Below, in pieces: positions 12,947-22,957 of a stretch of DNA of 64,000 bases; position 1 is the first letter of the stretch, and every line of letters begins with the position of its first letter. The position numbers and the translations under genes were made by a program. Below the pieces are notes generated by a model. The model saw only the letters and a list, made by a program, of their open reading frames with translations, had not been told where the DNA came from and did not search any database. Source of the DNA: Clavibacter capsici (GTDB lineage Bacteria > Actinomycetota > Actinomycetes > Actinomycetales > Microbacteriaceae); NCBI RefSeq assembly GCF_001280205.1, contig NZ_CP012573.1:1-64000 (forward strand), in the 5' to 3' direction.

Positions 12947-13809
12947 TGACCGACTCACCCCGTACGGCGGCCGACCGCTGCTACCGGCACCCCGACCGGC
13001 AGAGCTTCGTGCTGTGCCAGCGATGCGGGCGGACCATCTGCCCCGAGTGCCAGACGCCGGCCGCCGTCGGGGTGATCTGCCCGGAGGACATGAAGGAGCA
13101 GCGTCGCACCGCTCCTCGGTCCCGGGTATCCTTCGTCACGCGGATGACGCGGAGCTCCGCGCCCGTCGCGACCTACGGGATCATGGCCGTCTGCGCCGTG
13201 GTCTGGATCCTGCAGGTGCTGCCGATCGTCGGCGGATACGTCACGACGTCGCTCTGGTTCGCACCGGTCTACGGCAGCGTCGCCTCCGGTGACTACGAGC
13301 CGTGGCGCATGCTGACGAGCGCGTTCACGCACTCCCCGGACAGCATCTTCCACATCTTGCTCAACATGCTGTCGGTCTTCGTCTTCGGCCGCGTCCTCGA
13401 GCCCATGCTCGGGCGCGTGCGTTTCCTCGCGCTCTTCCTGATCTCGGCCATGGGCGGATCCCTCGCCGTCGAGGTGATCGGCGCCGCCATGGGCGACTCG
13501 TTGACCGCCGTCGTCGGCGCCTCGGGGGCGATCTTCGGGCTCATGGGCGGCTACTTCGTCCTCGCACGGAAGCTCGGCGGCAACGTCGGTCCGCTCCTGG
13601 GCATCATCGTGCTGAACCTCCTGCTCGGCTTCGTGGTCCAGGGCGTCTCCTGGCAGGCCCACGTGGGAGGGCTCGTCACCGGAGCGGTCGTGGCGCTCGT
13701 GCTCCTGCGCACGAGGGATCCCCGGCAGCGCGGCGCGCAAGTCGGCTCGCTGGCCGCCCTGGCTGCGGCGATCGTGGTCGCGGCGGCCGTGTTCCCGGTC
13801 GCCATCTAG
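12946..13809 (+). CDS. Rhomboid family intramembrane serine protease with N-terminal B-box-like zinc finger
   Basis: Rhomboids cleave substrates inside the membrane. Starting at the ATG overlapping the ppiA stop gives 287 residues. Residues about 10-45 contain Cys/His pairs (CYRHP, CQRCG, CPEC, CPED) like the B-box zinc ribbon found in many actinobacterial rhomboids. Six or seven membrane segments follow. The catalytic dyad is visible: S193 in GASGAIFG and H239 in QAHVGG, and the HILLNM motif of the second helix is present. The physiological substrate is not evident from context. Confidence 0.9.
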   Translation: MTDSPRTAADRCYRHPDRQSFVLCQRCGRTICPECQTPAAVGVICPEDMKEQRRTAPRSRVSFVTRMTRSSAPVATYGIMAVCAVVWILQVLPIVGGYVTTSLWFAPVYGSVASGDYEPWRMLTSAFTHSPDSIFHILLNMLSVFVFGRVLEPMLGRVRFLALFLISAMGGSLAVEVIGAAMGDSLTAVVGASGAIFGLMGGYFVLARKLGGNVGPLLGIIVLNLLLGFVVQGVSWQAHVGGLVTGAVVALVLLRTRDPRQRGAQVGSLAALAAAIVVAAAVFPVAI

Positions 13810-13825
13810 ATCAGCCCCCCGTCTC

Positions 13826-13858
13826 GCCCCGCGTCGCTCTCCCCGAGCGCCGCGGGGC
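13826..13858 (+). terminator. Terminator of ppiA-rhomboid operon
   Basis: GCCCCGCG (13826-13833) pairs with CGCGGGGC (13851-13858), with an inner GCTC/GAGC pairing, 16 bases after the stop; TTCGTCGTCT follows. Confidence 0.65.
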
Positions 13859-14162
13859 TTCGTCGTCTCCGCCATCGCAGTTAGCCGGCGGCGCGCGCAC
13901 CCATCGCCGCCAGCGGGGTTATCCACAGGCCAGTCCACAGTGGGGATAGTTACACGCGTGTCATTAGCTGTGAGCGACACGAGCGTCCCGAGGTGAGGCA
14001 GGGAGCTGGGGCGGGGGCGGATCCGGATCGCGGCGGGCTTGTGCGCGTAACCAGTTCGGCTGGATCGTGGGCCATGCGTCGGTCGTGCGGTTCTCCACAT
14101 GTGTGGAGGCTTGTGCACAGGCCTGCTGTGGACAACAGCCCGGGCGGGCGCGAGCCGGGAAC
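13859..14162. other. Convergent intergenic region with a second cluster of DnaA-box-like sites
   Basis: No gene is credible here. DnaA-box-like nonamers: TTATCCACA at 13919-13927 (perfect), TTCTCCACA at 14091-14099, TTGTGCACA at 14111-14119, and TGTGGACAA at 14127-14135 (TTGTCCACA on the minus strand). Weaker copies occur at 13932 (GTCCACAG) and 14102 (TGTGGAGG). A 10-base palindrome ACACGCGTGT sits at 13952-13961. Because both flanking genes end here, the sites cannot be promoter operators for them; a DnaA-titrating or origin-accessory role is the natural reading. Confidence 0.6.
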
Positions 14163-14203
14163 GCAGAAGAGCCCGCCACCGGGGAGGTGACGGGCTCTTC
14201 TGC
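14163..14203 (-). terminator. Terminator of crgA
   Basis: Thirteen-base perfect arms GCAGAAGAGCCCG / CGGGCTCTTCTGC (14163-14175, 14191-14203) with an inner CACC/GGTG pairing, 18 bases beyond the crgA stop. It could also act on the plus strand. Confidence 0.8.
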
Positions 14204-14220
14204 AATGAGGTGCGCTGCGG

Positions 14221-14460
14221 TCAGCGCCACCTGGTGGTCATGAGGAAGCCGACGAGGATGAGCCCGAAGCCGATGAGGATGTTGCCGACGCCGAGGTCGG
14301 GGATGGGGAAGGCGTTGAGGCTGACGTAGTAGACGATCAGCCACGCGAGGCCCACGAGCATGAAGCCGAACATGATGGGCTTGAACCACACGGGGTTCGG
14401 GGCGTCCTCGTCGCGCACGCGTTCCTGGCGGGAGGGTCTCGTCGTCTTGTCGCGGGCCAT
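14221..14460 (-). CDS. crgA: Cell division protein CrgA
   Basis: CrgA is a small septal membrane protein that recruits or stabilises FtsI, FtsQ and RodA-type proteins in actinobacteria. The 79 residues match the family: a basic N-terminus (RPSRQERVRDED), the NPVWFKPIMFGFMLVGLAWLIVYY first membrane segment, a short loop YVSLNAFPIPDLG, and a second segment GNILIGFGLILVGFLMTTRW. It lies in the same position relative to ppiA and trpG as in Mycobacterium (Rv0011c). Transcribed alone, it is divergent from the sortase gene. Confidence 0.96.
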   Translation of the reverse strand: MARDKTTRPSRQERVRDEDAPNPVWFKPIMFGFMLVGLAWLIVYYVSLNAFPIPDLGVGNILIGFGLILVGFLMTTRWR

Positions 14461-14565
14461 GGCGAGATTCTAGCCGTACCCTCCTCCACGGGGCCCGGAC
14501 CATGCGCGCGTCCACGGGTCGGCCGCCGGGGCCTCCTTGCGAGGTCGGCCACCTACAATCGGCAC

Positions 14566-15384
14566 ATGAGCCCACAGGATCCTGCCCCCTCCCGTCGTGC
14601 CACGCGGCGCCGCGGCAGGCGGAACGACGTGCTGCTCGGCACGGTGGGCGTCCTCGGCGAGCTCCTCCTCACGGCCGGCGTGCTCATCATGCTGTTCCTG
14701 GGCTGGCAGCTGTGGTTCAACGACATCGTGGTGAGCAGCGGGCAGCGGGACCAGGCGCTGGAGAACAGCAGGAGCTGGGCCACGGCGGCACCGCAGGCGG
14801 AGGCTTCCCCGGATCCCGCCGCGTCGCCGGATCCCGCCGCGTCGCCCGCGGCGCCCGGGGACCCCGTGATCACCGCGGCGCCGGCGTCCGACGCCACCGA
14901 CTTCGGGAACATCTACATCCCCCGGTTCGGGCCGGACTACGTCGTGCCCGTCGCGACGGGCGTCGGCCTCGGGAACGTCCTCAACCACGGCAAGATCGGA
15001 CACTACCGCGAGACCCAGATGCCCGGGCAGGTGGGGAACTTCGCGGTCGCGGCCCACCGCACCACGTACGGGAAGCCCTTCAACCAGATCACGGACCTCC
15101 GGGTGGGCGACGCCATCGTGGTCGAGACGCAGGACGGCTGGTACACGTACCGGTTCCGTACACTCGAGTACGTGAAGCCCACCGGAGTCGACGTGCTCAA
15201 CCCGGTGCCGCAGGCACCCGATGCGCAGCCGGGGGACCGGATCCTCACCATGACGAGCTGCAACCCGCTCTTCTCGGCGGCCGAGCGCGTGGTGGCCTAC
15301 AGCGTCTTCGAGTCCTGGCAGCCGCGGTCCGACGCCGCGACGCCGGCCGCACTCGCCGGCACGTCGTTCGCGAAGGCGGGTTGA
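14566..15384 (+). CDS. Class E sortase
   Basis: A membrane-bound transpeptidase that attaches LAXTG/LPXTG-type proteins to peptidoglycan. Of 272 residues, the first about 22 are basic (RRATRRRGRR) and precede one membrane anchor (about 22-45, VGVLGELLLTAGVLIMLFLGW). A proline/alanine-rich linker contains a duplicated SPDPAA element (about 80-95). The sortase fold has H164 in AAHRTTYG, C232 in MTSCNP and the catalytic Arg in AAER shortly after. This class sits at this chromosomal place in many actinobacteria. It overlaps or abuts a small membrane protein gene and trpG, which suggests a three-gene operon. Confidence 0.92.
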   Translation: MSPQDPAPSRRATRRRGRRNDVLLGTVGVLGELLLTAGVLIMLFLGWQLWFNDIVVSSGQRDQALENSRSWATAAPQAEASPDPAASPDPAASPAAPGDPVITAAPASDATDFGNIYIPRFGPDYVVPVATGVGLGNVLNHGKIGHYRETQMPGQVGNFAVAAHRTTYGKPFNQITDLRVGDAIVVETQDGWYTYRFRTLEYVKPTGVDVLNPVPQAPDAQPGDRILTMTSCNPLFSAAERVVAYSVFESWQPRSDAATPAALAGTSFAKAG

Positions 15385-15386
15385 GC

Positions 15387-15545
15387 GTGTACGCGGCGTT
15401 CTGGCGCATCCTCCCCGGGCCGGTGTGGGTGAGGCTCCTCATCATCCTGGTGCTGCTCGCGGCCATCCTCTTCTCGCTCGTCGCCTGGGTGTTCCCCTGG
15501 GTCGACTCCATCGTCAACACCCAGGAAGTCACGGTGCATCAGTGA
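15387..15545 (+). CDS. Small single-pass membrane protein between sortase and trpG
   Basis: A 52-residue product from the GTG at 15387, two bases past the sortase stop; a TTG at 15381 overlapping that stop is an alternative. It reads VYAAFWRILPGPVWVRLLI at the start, then one strong membrane helix (LLIILVLLAAILFSLVAWVFPWV), and ends DSIVNTQEVTVHQ. Its stop overlaps the trpG GTG. The tight packing on both sides and clean membrane topology support a real gene. No function is known; similar small membrane proteins are annotated as hypothetical at this place in related genomes (from memory). Confidence 0.75.
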   Translation: MYAAFWRILPGPVWVRLLIILVLLAAILFSLVAWVFPWVDSIVNTQEVTVHQ

Positions 15546-16180
15546 CACGCGTCCTCGTCATCGACAACTACGACAGCTTCGTCTACACGCTCAACGGGTA
15601 CCTGCAGCAGCTGGGCGCCGAGACCGTGGTCATGCGCAACGACGACCACGACGGCGCCGACATGGCCGGGGTGATCTCGGAGTACGACGCGGTCCTCGTG
15701 TCCCCTGGACCGGGCAAGCCGTCGGAGGCCGGCGTCTCCATCCCCACCGTCACGGCCGCGCTCGACGCGGGCACGCCCCTGCTCGGCGTGTGCCTCGGGC
15801 ACCAGGCGATCGCGGAGGCCTTCGGAGCCACGGTGACCAACGCCGAGGAGCTCATGCACGGCAAGACCTCGCTCGTCACGCACGACGACGGCGACTTCTA
15901 CCTCGGCGTGCCGCAGCCGTTCACCGCCACGCGGTACCACTCGCTCGCGGTCGTCGACGGCACGGTCCCCTCCGACCTGGTCGTCACGTCGCGCACGGAG
16001 GGCGGCGTGATCATGGGCCTCCGGCACGAGGCCGCGCCCATCGTCGGCGTGCAGTTCCACCCGGAGTCCGTGCTCACCGAGGGCGGTTACCGCATGCTCG
16101 GCAACTGGCTCGAGGGCGCGGGGCTCGCGGGTGCGCGCGACACGTCGTCGCGGCTGTCGCCGCTCGTCCGGGTCGCCTGA
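15542..16180 (+). CDS. trpG: Glutamine amidotransferase subunit, TrpG/PabA type
   Basis: Supplies ammonia from glutamine to an anthranilate or aminodeoxychorismate synthase partner encoded elsewhere. The GTG overlaps the preceding stop (GTGA). The 212 residues form one class I amidotransferase domain: FVYTL near 14, the oxyanion SPGPGKPSEAG near 55, nucleophile C84 in GVCLGHQ, and the H173-x-E175 pair in QFHPES. No synthase component is nearby. As in mycobacteria, it lies convergent with pknB. Whether it serves tryptophan or folate synthesis, or both, cannot be told from sequence. Confidence 0.92.
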   Translation: MTRVLVIDNYDSFVYTLNGYLQQLGAETVVMRNDDHDGADMAGVISEYDAVLVSPGPGKPSEAGVSIPTVTAALDAGTPLLGVCLGHQAIAEAFGATVTNAEELMHGKTSLVTHDDGDFYLGVPQPFTATRYHSLAVVDGTVPSDLVVTSRTEGGVIMGLRHEAAPIVGVQFHPESVLTEGGYRMLGNWLEGAGLAGARDTSSRLSPLVRVA

Positions 16181-16307
16181 GAGCGAGCCCGCGGTACGGG
16201 GTGACGACGGATCGGCCGGCCTCGCCGGTCCTGTGACGAGAGATCACCCGGCGCGAGCGTCAGCACGAGGCCGCTTCACCGATCCGGTGGCTCTGGTGAG
16301 GCGCGGA

Positions 16308-18056
<1,749 letters not shown>

Positions 18057-18189
18057 GGACTGCCTCTCGTCGGGATCGGGATTCGGACGGGGATGAGCTT
18101 ACCGGGGCTCCGCTGGGTGTCCGGGCGGGCTCCCGGGTGCCCGGGTCCGGCCGCCGACGCGGGGTCGGCAGCCGGGCGTGGAGCCCGAC

Positions 18190-20115
18190 TCAGGGGATGC
18201 GGTGCGAGCTGGAGGCGAGCGAGCGCTCGTCCGTGCGGCCGGGTGCCGGCGTCGGACCCGAGCCGGTCGTGCCGCCGTTCCCGCCGCCGTTCCCGCCGCC
18301 GTTCCCGCCGCCGGTGCCGCCGCCGTTCCCGCCGCCGGCGCCTCCGCCCGTGCCGGTGCCGCCCGGGGCCGCCTCGACGGTGATGGTGACCGTGCTGCTG
18401 TACGGCGACTCGTTGGTGCCGCAGATGGCGAGGTACTTGACGGTGAACGTGCCGGGGTTCGTGCCCGCCTTGATCTCGCCGGACGTGGTCTGGGCGTTGG
18501 TCGGGTTGGTGCTGCCGCCCCACGTGCCGGTGGCGCCGCCCGAGACCGAGTCGGTCTGGATCTGGTAGCCGTTGAGCGTCTGCCCGGCCGGGCACGAGTA
18601 CGCGGGCCAGGAGATGTCGACCGCCTGGCCGGCGCGCACCGTCGTGGGGGTGACTGTGGGCGTCGCCGGGGCTGCGGTCGGCAGGGTCTGCGGTCCGTAG
18701 GCGGTGATCTGGATGGTGGCCCCCTTCGCGACGCTGCCCGTGGGCGTGATCGCGGTGACGCGGCCCTCCTCCTCGCCGGACGGCGCGGCGCTGCCGGTGA
18801 CGACGGTGACCTTGAGGCCGAGGGCGGTGAGCTCGTTCGAGACCGTCTTCTGGTCACGGCCGATGTAGTCGTCGCGGTTGACCTCGACGGTGCTCGCGGT
18901 CGGCGTCGGCGTGGGGGTCGGCGTCGGCGTGGGGCTGGGGGTCGGCGAGGCGCTCGTCTCGGTGGGCGCCGGAGCGGGATCCGCGGAGTCGCGGCCTGCG
19001 GTGAGGGCGATGGCCCCGGCGACGATGGCCCCGATGACGAGGAGGGCGACGACGACGAAGATCCAGATGGCGCGCTTGCGGGCGCGCGGCTGCTCGGGCT
19101 CCTCGTCGTCCTCGTCGTCGAAGACGAGGGGGGCCGCGGCGCCGGCGCGGGGGCCGGACGACGACAGCACCGTCGTGGCGCCCGTGTCGACGCCCCGGCC
19201 GGACGGCATGAGCTGTGTGGCCTGGGTGGCGGCGCCCGGGTCGGCCAGAGCGGCGGCCCCGGCCACGGCCGCGACCGCGATGGTGGCGGTGCCGACGTCG
19301 CCGCGGCGCAGCGCCTGCGCGGCGCGCGCGAGGTGGGCGGCGCTCTGCGGTCGGTCGGCCGGCTTCTTCGCGATGCACGCCATGACGAGGTTGCGCACGG
19401 GCTCGGCGACGGTGACCGGCAGCTCCGGCGGCTGCTCGTTGATCTGCGCCATGGCGATGGCGACCTGCGACTCGCCCGTGAAGGGGCGACGGCCGGCCAG
19501 GCACTCGTACGCGACGATGCCCATCGAGTAGACGTCGGTGGAGGGCGAGGCGGGGTGACCGCTCGCCTGCTCGGGGGAGAGGTACTGGACGGTGCCCATC
19601 ACCTGGCCGGTGGCGGTGAGCGGCACCTGGTCGGCGATCCGCGCGATGCCGAAGTCGGTGATCTTCACCCGGCCGTCGGGCGTGATGAGCAGGTTGCCCG
19701 GCTTGATGTCGCGGTGGACGAGCCCGGCCTGGTGCGCGGCGTGGAGCGCCAGCGCGGTCTGGGCGATGATGTCGAGCACCTTGTCGGTGGACAGCACGCG
19801 CTCGCGCTCGAGGATGGTGGAGAGCGCCTCGCCGGGCACCAGCTCCATCACGAGGAAGGCGCTGCCGTCCTCCTCGCCGTAGTCGAAGACGTTGGCGATG
19901 CCCTCGTGGTTGACGAGCGCGGCGTGGCGGGCCTCGGCGCGGAAGCGCTCGAGGAACCCGGGGTCGCCGAGGTACTCGTCCTTGAGGATCTTGATCGCGA
20001 CCTTGCGTCCGATGACGAGGTCGGTGGCCTCCCACACCTCGCCCATGCCGCCGATGGCGATGCGATCGCCCAGCTGGTAACGCCCTCCGAAGGTCAGTCC
20101 GCTCGTGGGTCTCAT
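18190..20115 (-). CDS. pknA: Serine/threonine protein kinase PknA with PASTA and Ig-like C-terminal extension
   Basis: A membrane kinase regulating growth and division with PknB. The 641 residues comprise a kinase domain (Gly loop IGGMGEV, K42, HRD D136, DFG D154), an alanine-rich and then acidic juxtamembrane region, a membrane helix at about 350-372, and a Thr/Pro-rich stalk (388-408). One PASTA-like repeat (409-475) follows, then an Ig/FN3-like module at about 485-582 with two cysteines (C508, C565). A Gly/Asn-rich tail (584-615) ends the protein. Mycobacterial PknA lacks most of this exterior part. The ATG overlaps the pbpA stop (ATGA). Confidence 0.93.
   Translation of the reverse strand: MRPTSGLTFGGRYQLGDRIAIGGMGEVWEATDLVIGRKVAIKILKDEYLGDPGFLERFRAEARHAALVNHEGIANVFDYGEEDGSAFLVMELVPGEALSTILERERVLSTDKVLDIIAQTALALHAAHQAGLVHRDIKPGNLLITPDGRVKITDFGIARIADQVPLTATGQVMGTVQYLSPEQASGHPASPSTDVYSMGIVAYECLAGRRPFTGESQVAIAMAQINEQPPELPVTVAEPVRNLVMACIAKKPADRPQSAAHLARAAQALRRGDVGTATIAVAAVAGAAALADPGAATQATQLMPSGRGVDTGATTVLSSSGPRAGAAAPLVFDDEDDEEPEQPRARKRAIWIFVVVALLVIGAIVAGAIALTAGRDSADPAPAPTETSASPTPSPTPTPTPTPTPTASTVEVNRDDYIGRDQKTVSNELTALGLKVTVVTGSAAPSGEEEGRVTAITPTGSVAKGATIQITAYGPQTLPTAAPATPTVTPTTVRAGQAVDISWPAYSCPAGQTLNGYQIQTDSVSGGATGTWGGSTNPTNAQTTSGEIKAGTNPGTFTVKYLAICGTNESPYSSTVTITVEAAPGGTGTGGGAGGGNGGGTGGGNGGGNGGGNGGTTGSGPTPAPGRTDERSLASSSHRIP
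18271..18366 (-). repeat. Gly/Asn-coding 12-base imperfect tandem repeat in pknA
   Basis: About seven or eight degenerate copies of a 12-base unit (CCGCCGTTCCCG on the plus strand), encoding GGGN units at residues 584-615 of PknA. It is in frame, so copy-number changes would alter tail length without breaking the gene. Confidence 0.75.
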
Positions 20116-21563
20116 CTGTCCAGCACCGCCTCAATCACTTTCTTCGCCACGGGGGCGGCGAGGGTGTTCCCCGAGCCCGATCGTCCTCGTCCGCCGCCGT
20201 CCTCGACCAGGACCGCGACCGCCACCTTCGGGGACTCCGCCGGCGCGAAGCCGGTGAACCACAGGGTGTACGGGTCGTCCGCGCCGTTCTGGGCGGTGCC
20301 CGTCTTGCCGGCCACGTCGACGCCACTGATTCTCGCATTCGACGCGACGCCGCTCTGGACGTCGTCGATCATCATCCGGGTCATGGTGGCGGCGGTCTCC
20401 TTCGAGATCGGGTCGGCGAAGCGGCTCGGCGAGAAGCCGGACAGCTCGCTGAGGTCGGGGTTGAGGACGCTGTCGACGACGCTCGGCTTCATGACGTCGC
20501 CGCCGTTGGCGATGCCGGCGGTGACCATGGCGGTCTGCAGCGGCGTGGCGCGCACGTCGAGCTGGCCGAAGGCGGACTGCGCGGTCTGCGCGTCGTCGAG
20601 GTCGGGGGAGAAGACGCTCTTCGCGCTGGACATGGGGACGTCGATCGACTTGCCGTAGCCGAACGCCTCCGCCATCTTCGCGATCCGCTCGGAGCCGAGC
20701 GCGATGCCGAGCTGCGCCATCGGGATGTTGCAGCTGAGGCGGAGGGCGGTCGCGATGGAGACCTCGGGCTCCGGTCCGCACGCGCCCTCGCCGGCGTTCG
20801 TGATGACCGTGCTGGTGCCGGGCAGCGTGAAGGTCGACGGGTTGGGGAGCAGGGAGTCGGGCGTGTACTGGCCGGACTCGAGGGCGGCGGCGACCGTGAT
20901 GAGCTTGAACGTGGATCCGGGCGGGTTGAGGCTCTTGACCGCCCGGTCGACCAGCGGGTTCGCCGGGTCGGCGAGGAGCGACGCGTAGGTCTGCTTGACG
21001 GCCGCGCGGTCGTGCGACGCGAGGGCGTTGGGGTCGTACCCGGGCGTGGAGACCATCGCCAGGATGCGGCCAGTGGACGGCTCGATCGCCACCACCGATC
21101 CCTGCAGCTTCCCGAGCGCGTCGTACGCCGCCTGCTGCACCTTCGGGTCGAGCGTGAGCTCGACCGAGGCGCCCTTCGGGTCCTGCCCGGTGAAGGTGCG
21201 CGTCAGGCTGTCGAAGAACTGCGTGCCGCTCGTGCCGCTCAGGACGTCGTTCATGGAGTCCTCGAGGCCCGTGGATCCCTGGCCGAGCGTGTAGTACCCG
21301 GTGACCGCGCTGTACAGGTCGGGCTGCGAGTACGTGCGGAGGAACTTGTAGCGGTCGTCGACCGGCACCGAGGAGGCGATGGGCGTGCCGTCGACGAGGA
21401 TCGAGCCGCGCTCCGCCGAGTAGCTGGCGATGATCGTGCGGCTGTTCCGCGGATCCGCCTGCAGCGTGGGCGCCGCGATCACCTGGATGACCGAGGCCGC
21501 GACGAACAGGGCCACGAACATGGCCAGGACGAACACGGAGACGCGCTTCAGCTCGCGGTTCAC
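20112..21563 (-). CDS. pbpA: Penicillin-binding protein PbpA (class B transpeptidase)
   Basis: Cross-links peptidoglycan with its SEDS partner RodA. The frame is open much further upstream, but family alignment and the GTGA overlap with rodA put the start at the GTG at 21563, giving 483 residues. A short cytoplasmic N-terminus is followed by a membrane anchor (about 8-30). The N-terminal dimerisation region follows, then the transpeptidase domain with S217-x-x-K220 (STFK), S277-C278-N279, and K420-T-G-T. It is translationally coupled to rodA upstream and pknA downstream, typical of the actinobacterial operon. Confidence 0.95.
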   Translation of the reverse strand: MNRELKRVSVFVLAMFVALFVAASVIQVIAAPTLQADPRNSRTIIASYSAERGSILVDGTPIASSVPVDDRYKFLRTYSQPDLYSAVTGYYTLGQGSTGLEDSMNDVLSGTSGTQFFDSLTRTFTGQDPKGASVELTLDPKVQQAAYDALGKLQGSVVAIEPSTGRILAMVSTPGYDPNALASHDRAAVKQTYASLLADPANPLVDRAVKSLNPPGSTFKLITVAAALESGQYTPDSLLPNPSTFTLPGTSTVITNAGEGACGPEPEVSIATALRLSCNIPMAQLGIALGSERIAKMAEAFGYGKSIDVPMSSAKSVFSPDLDDAQTAQSAFGQLDVRATPLQTAMVTAGIANGGDVMKPSVVDSVLNPDLSELSGFSPSRFADPISKETAATMTRMMIDDVQSGVASNARISGVDVAGKTGTAQNGADDPYTLWFTGFAPAESPKVAVAVLVEDGGGRGRSGSGNTLAAPVAKKVIEAVLDR

Positions 21564-22957
21564 GACTCGACCACCAATCGGGGCTGGTTGCGGACGGTGT
21601 CGGACAGGCGCAGCAGCAGGGCCGCGATGATCCAGTTGGCGAGGAGCGAGGAGCCGCCCGCCGCCATGAACGGCGTCGTGAGGCCCGTGAGCGGGATGAC
21701 GCGCGTGACGCCGCCGATGACGATGAACACCTGCAGGGCGATGACGAAGGACAGCCCGATGCCGAGCAGCTTGCCGAAGTCGTCCTGGCCGGCGAAGCCG
21801 ATGCGGAATCCGCGCGACACGAGCAGGAGGTAGAGGGCGAGGATCGCGAAGACGCCCGTGAGGCCGAGCTCCTCGCCGAGGCTCGCCAGGATGAAGTCGC
21901 TGTTGGCGAGCGGGGTGAGGGCGGGCATCCCGCTGCCGAGCCCCTGCCCGAAGAGGCCGCCGGACGCCATGCCGAACAGTCCCGTGACGAGCTGGAAGCT
22001 GCCGCCCTGCGCGTCGTACACGGCCGGGTCGAACGGGTTCAGCCAGGCGTCGACGCGCCCGCCCACGTAGCCGAGCGTGCTGGCGCCGAACGCGCCGCCG
22101 AGGAACAGCACGGCGCCGAGGACGACCCAGCCGATGCGGCCGGTGCTCACGTACGTCATGACGATGAAGAGGCCGAAGTAGAGCAGCGACGTGCCGAGGT
22201 CGCGCTGGAACACCAGGACGCTCATCGACACGGCCCACACGAGCAGGATCGGGCCGAGGTCGCGGACGCGCGGGAAGCGCATCCCGAGGACCTTCACGCC
22301 CACCATGGAGAGGCTGTCGCGCGCCGTGACCAGGTAGCCGGCGAAGAAGATCGCGAGGCAGATCTTGGCGATCTCGCCGGGCTGGAACGAGAAGCCGCCG
22401 ATGTGGATCCAGACGCGGGCGCCGTTGATGTTCTGCCCGATGAACGGGAGCATCGGCAGGAGCAGCAGGATGAGGCCCACGAACATCGCGATGTAGCGGT
22501 AGCGCTGGAGCACGCGGTGGTTCTTCAGCAGCACGATGACCGCGAGCGCGCACACGATGGCGAGCCCCGACCACACGATCTGGCGGACGGCCACGCTGTC
22601 CCAGCCGGAGTACCCGCCGGCGAGGTCGAGCCGGTAGATGGCCGCGATGCCCAGGCCGTTGAGCACGGTGGCGATGGGGAGGATGAACGGATCCGCGTCG
22701 GGCGCGAGCCACCGGAGGGCCACGTGCATGCCGAGCACGAGCACCGCGAGGCCGGTGGCGGGGAGGAAGAAGCTCCGGTCGAACGCGCCGAGGGCGCCGA
22801 GCTGCACCAGGTACAGGGCGCCGCCGTTGATGACCGAGGCGAGCACGACCAACGCGAGCTCGAGGTTCCGGAGGCGCCGGGGCACGCGGATCCGGGGGAC
22901 CTTGGGCGCGCGCTCGCGGCCGCGCGCGGGGGCGTCCGCCACGCCGGCGCTAGCCAC
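21560..22957 (-). CDS. rodA: SEDS-family peptidoglycan glycosyltransferase RodA/FtsW
   Basis: Polymerises lipid II into glycan strands in the membrane, paired with PbpA. The 465 residues begin with a basic cytoplasmic tail (ERAPKVPRIRVPRRLR) and then about 12 membrane segments. SEDS signatures are present: GARVWIHIGGFSFQPGEIAK (near 185-205), VFQRDLGTSLLYFGLF, and the C-terminal TGLTTPFMAAGGSSLLANW with the conserved PF.AAGGSS. The start overlaps the end of pstP by 8 bases and the stop overlaps pbpA, so the operon is tightly coupled. Confidence 0.95.
   Translation of the reverse strand: MASAGVADAPARGRERAPKVPRIRVPRRLRNLELALVVLASVINGGALYLVQLGALGAFDRSFFLPATGLAVLVLGMHVALRWLAPDADPFILPIATVLNGLGIAAIYRLDLAGGYSGWDSVAVRQIVWSGLAIVCALAVIVLLKNHRVLQRYRYIAMFVGLILLLLPMLPFIGQNINGARVWIHIGGFSFQPGEIAKICLAIFFAGYLVTARDSLSMVGVKVLGMRFPRVRDLGPILLVWAVSMSVLVFQRDLGTSLLYFGLFIVMTYVSTGRIGWVVLGAVLFLGGAFGASTLGYVGGRVDAWLNPFDPAVYDAQGGSFQLVTGLFGMASGGLFGQGLGSGMPALTPLANSDFILASLGEELGLTGVFAILALYLLLVSRGFRIGFAGQDDFGKLLGIGLSFVIALQVFIVIGGVTRVIPLTGLTTPFMAAGGSSLLANWIIAALLLRLSDTVRNQPRLVVES

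Noticed and set aside
18271-18366. Regular repeats resembling a CRISPR or regulatory array
   Set aside because: Units are 12 bases, contiguous and in frame, coding GGGN in PknA; no spacers.
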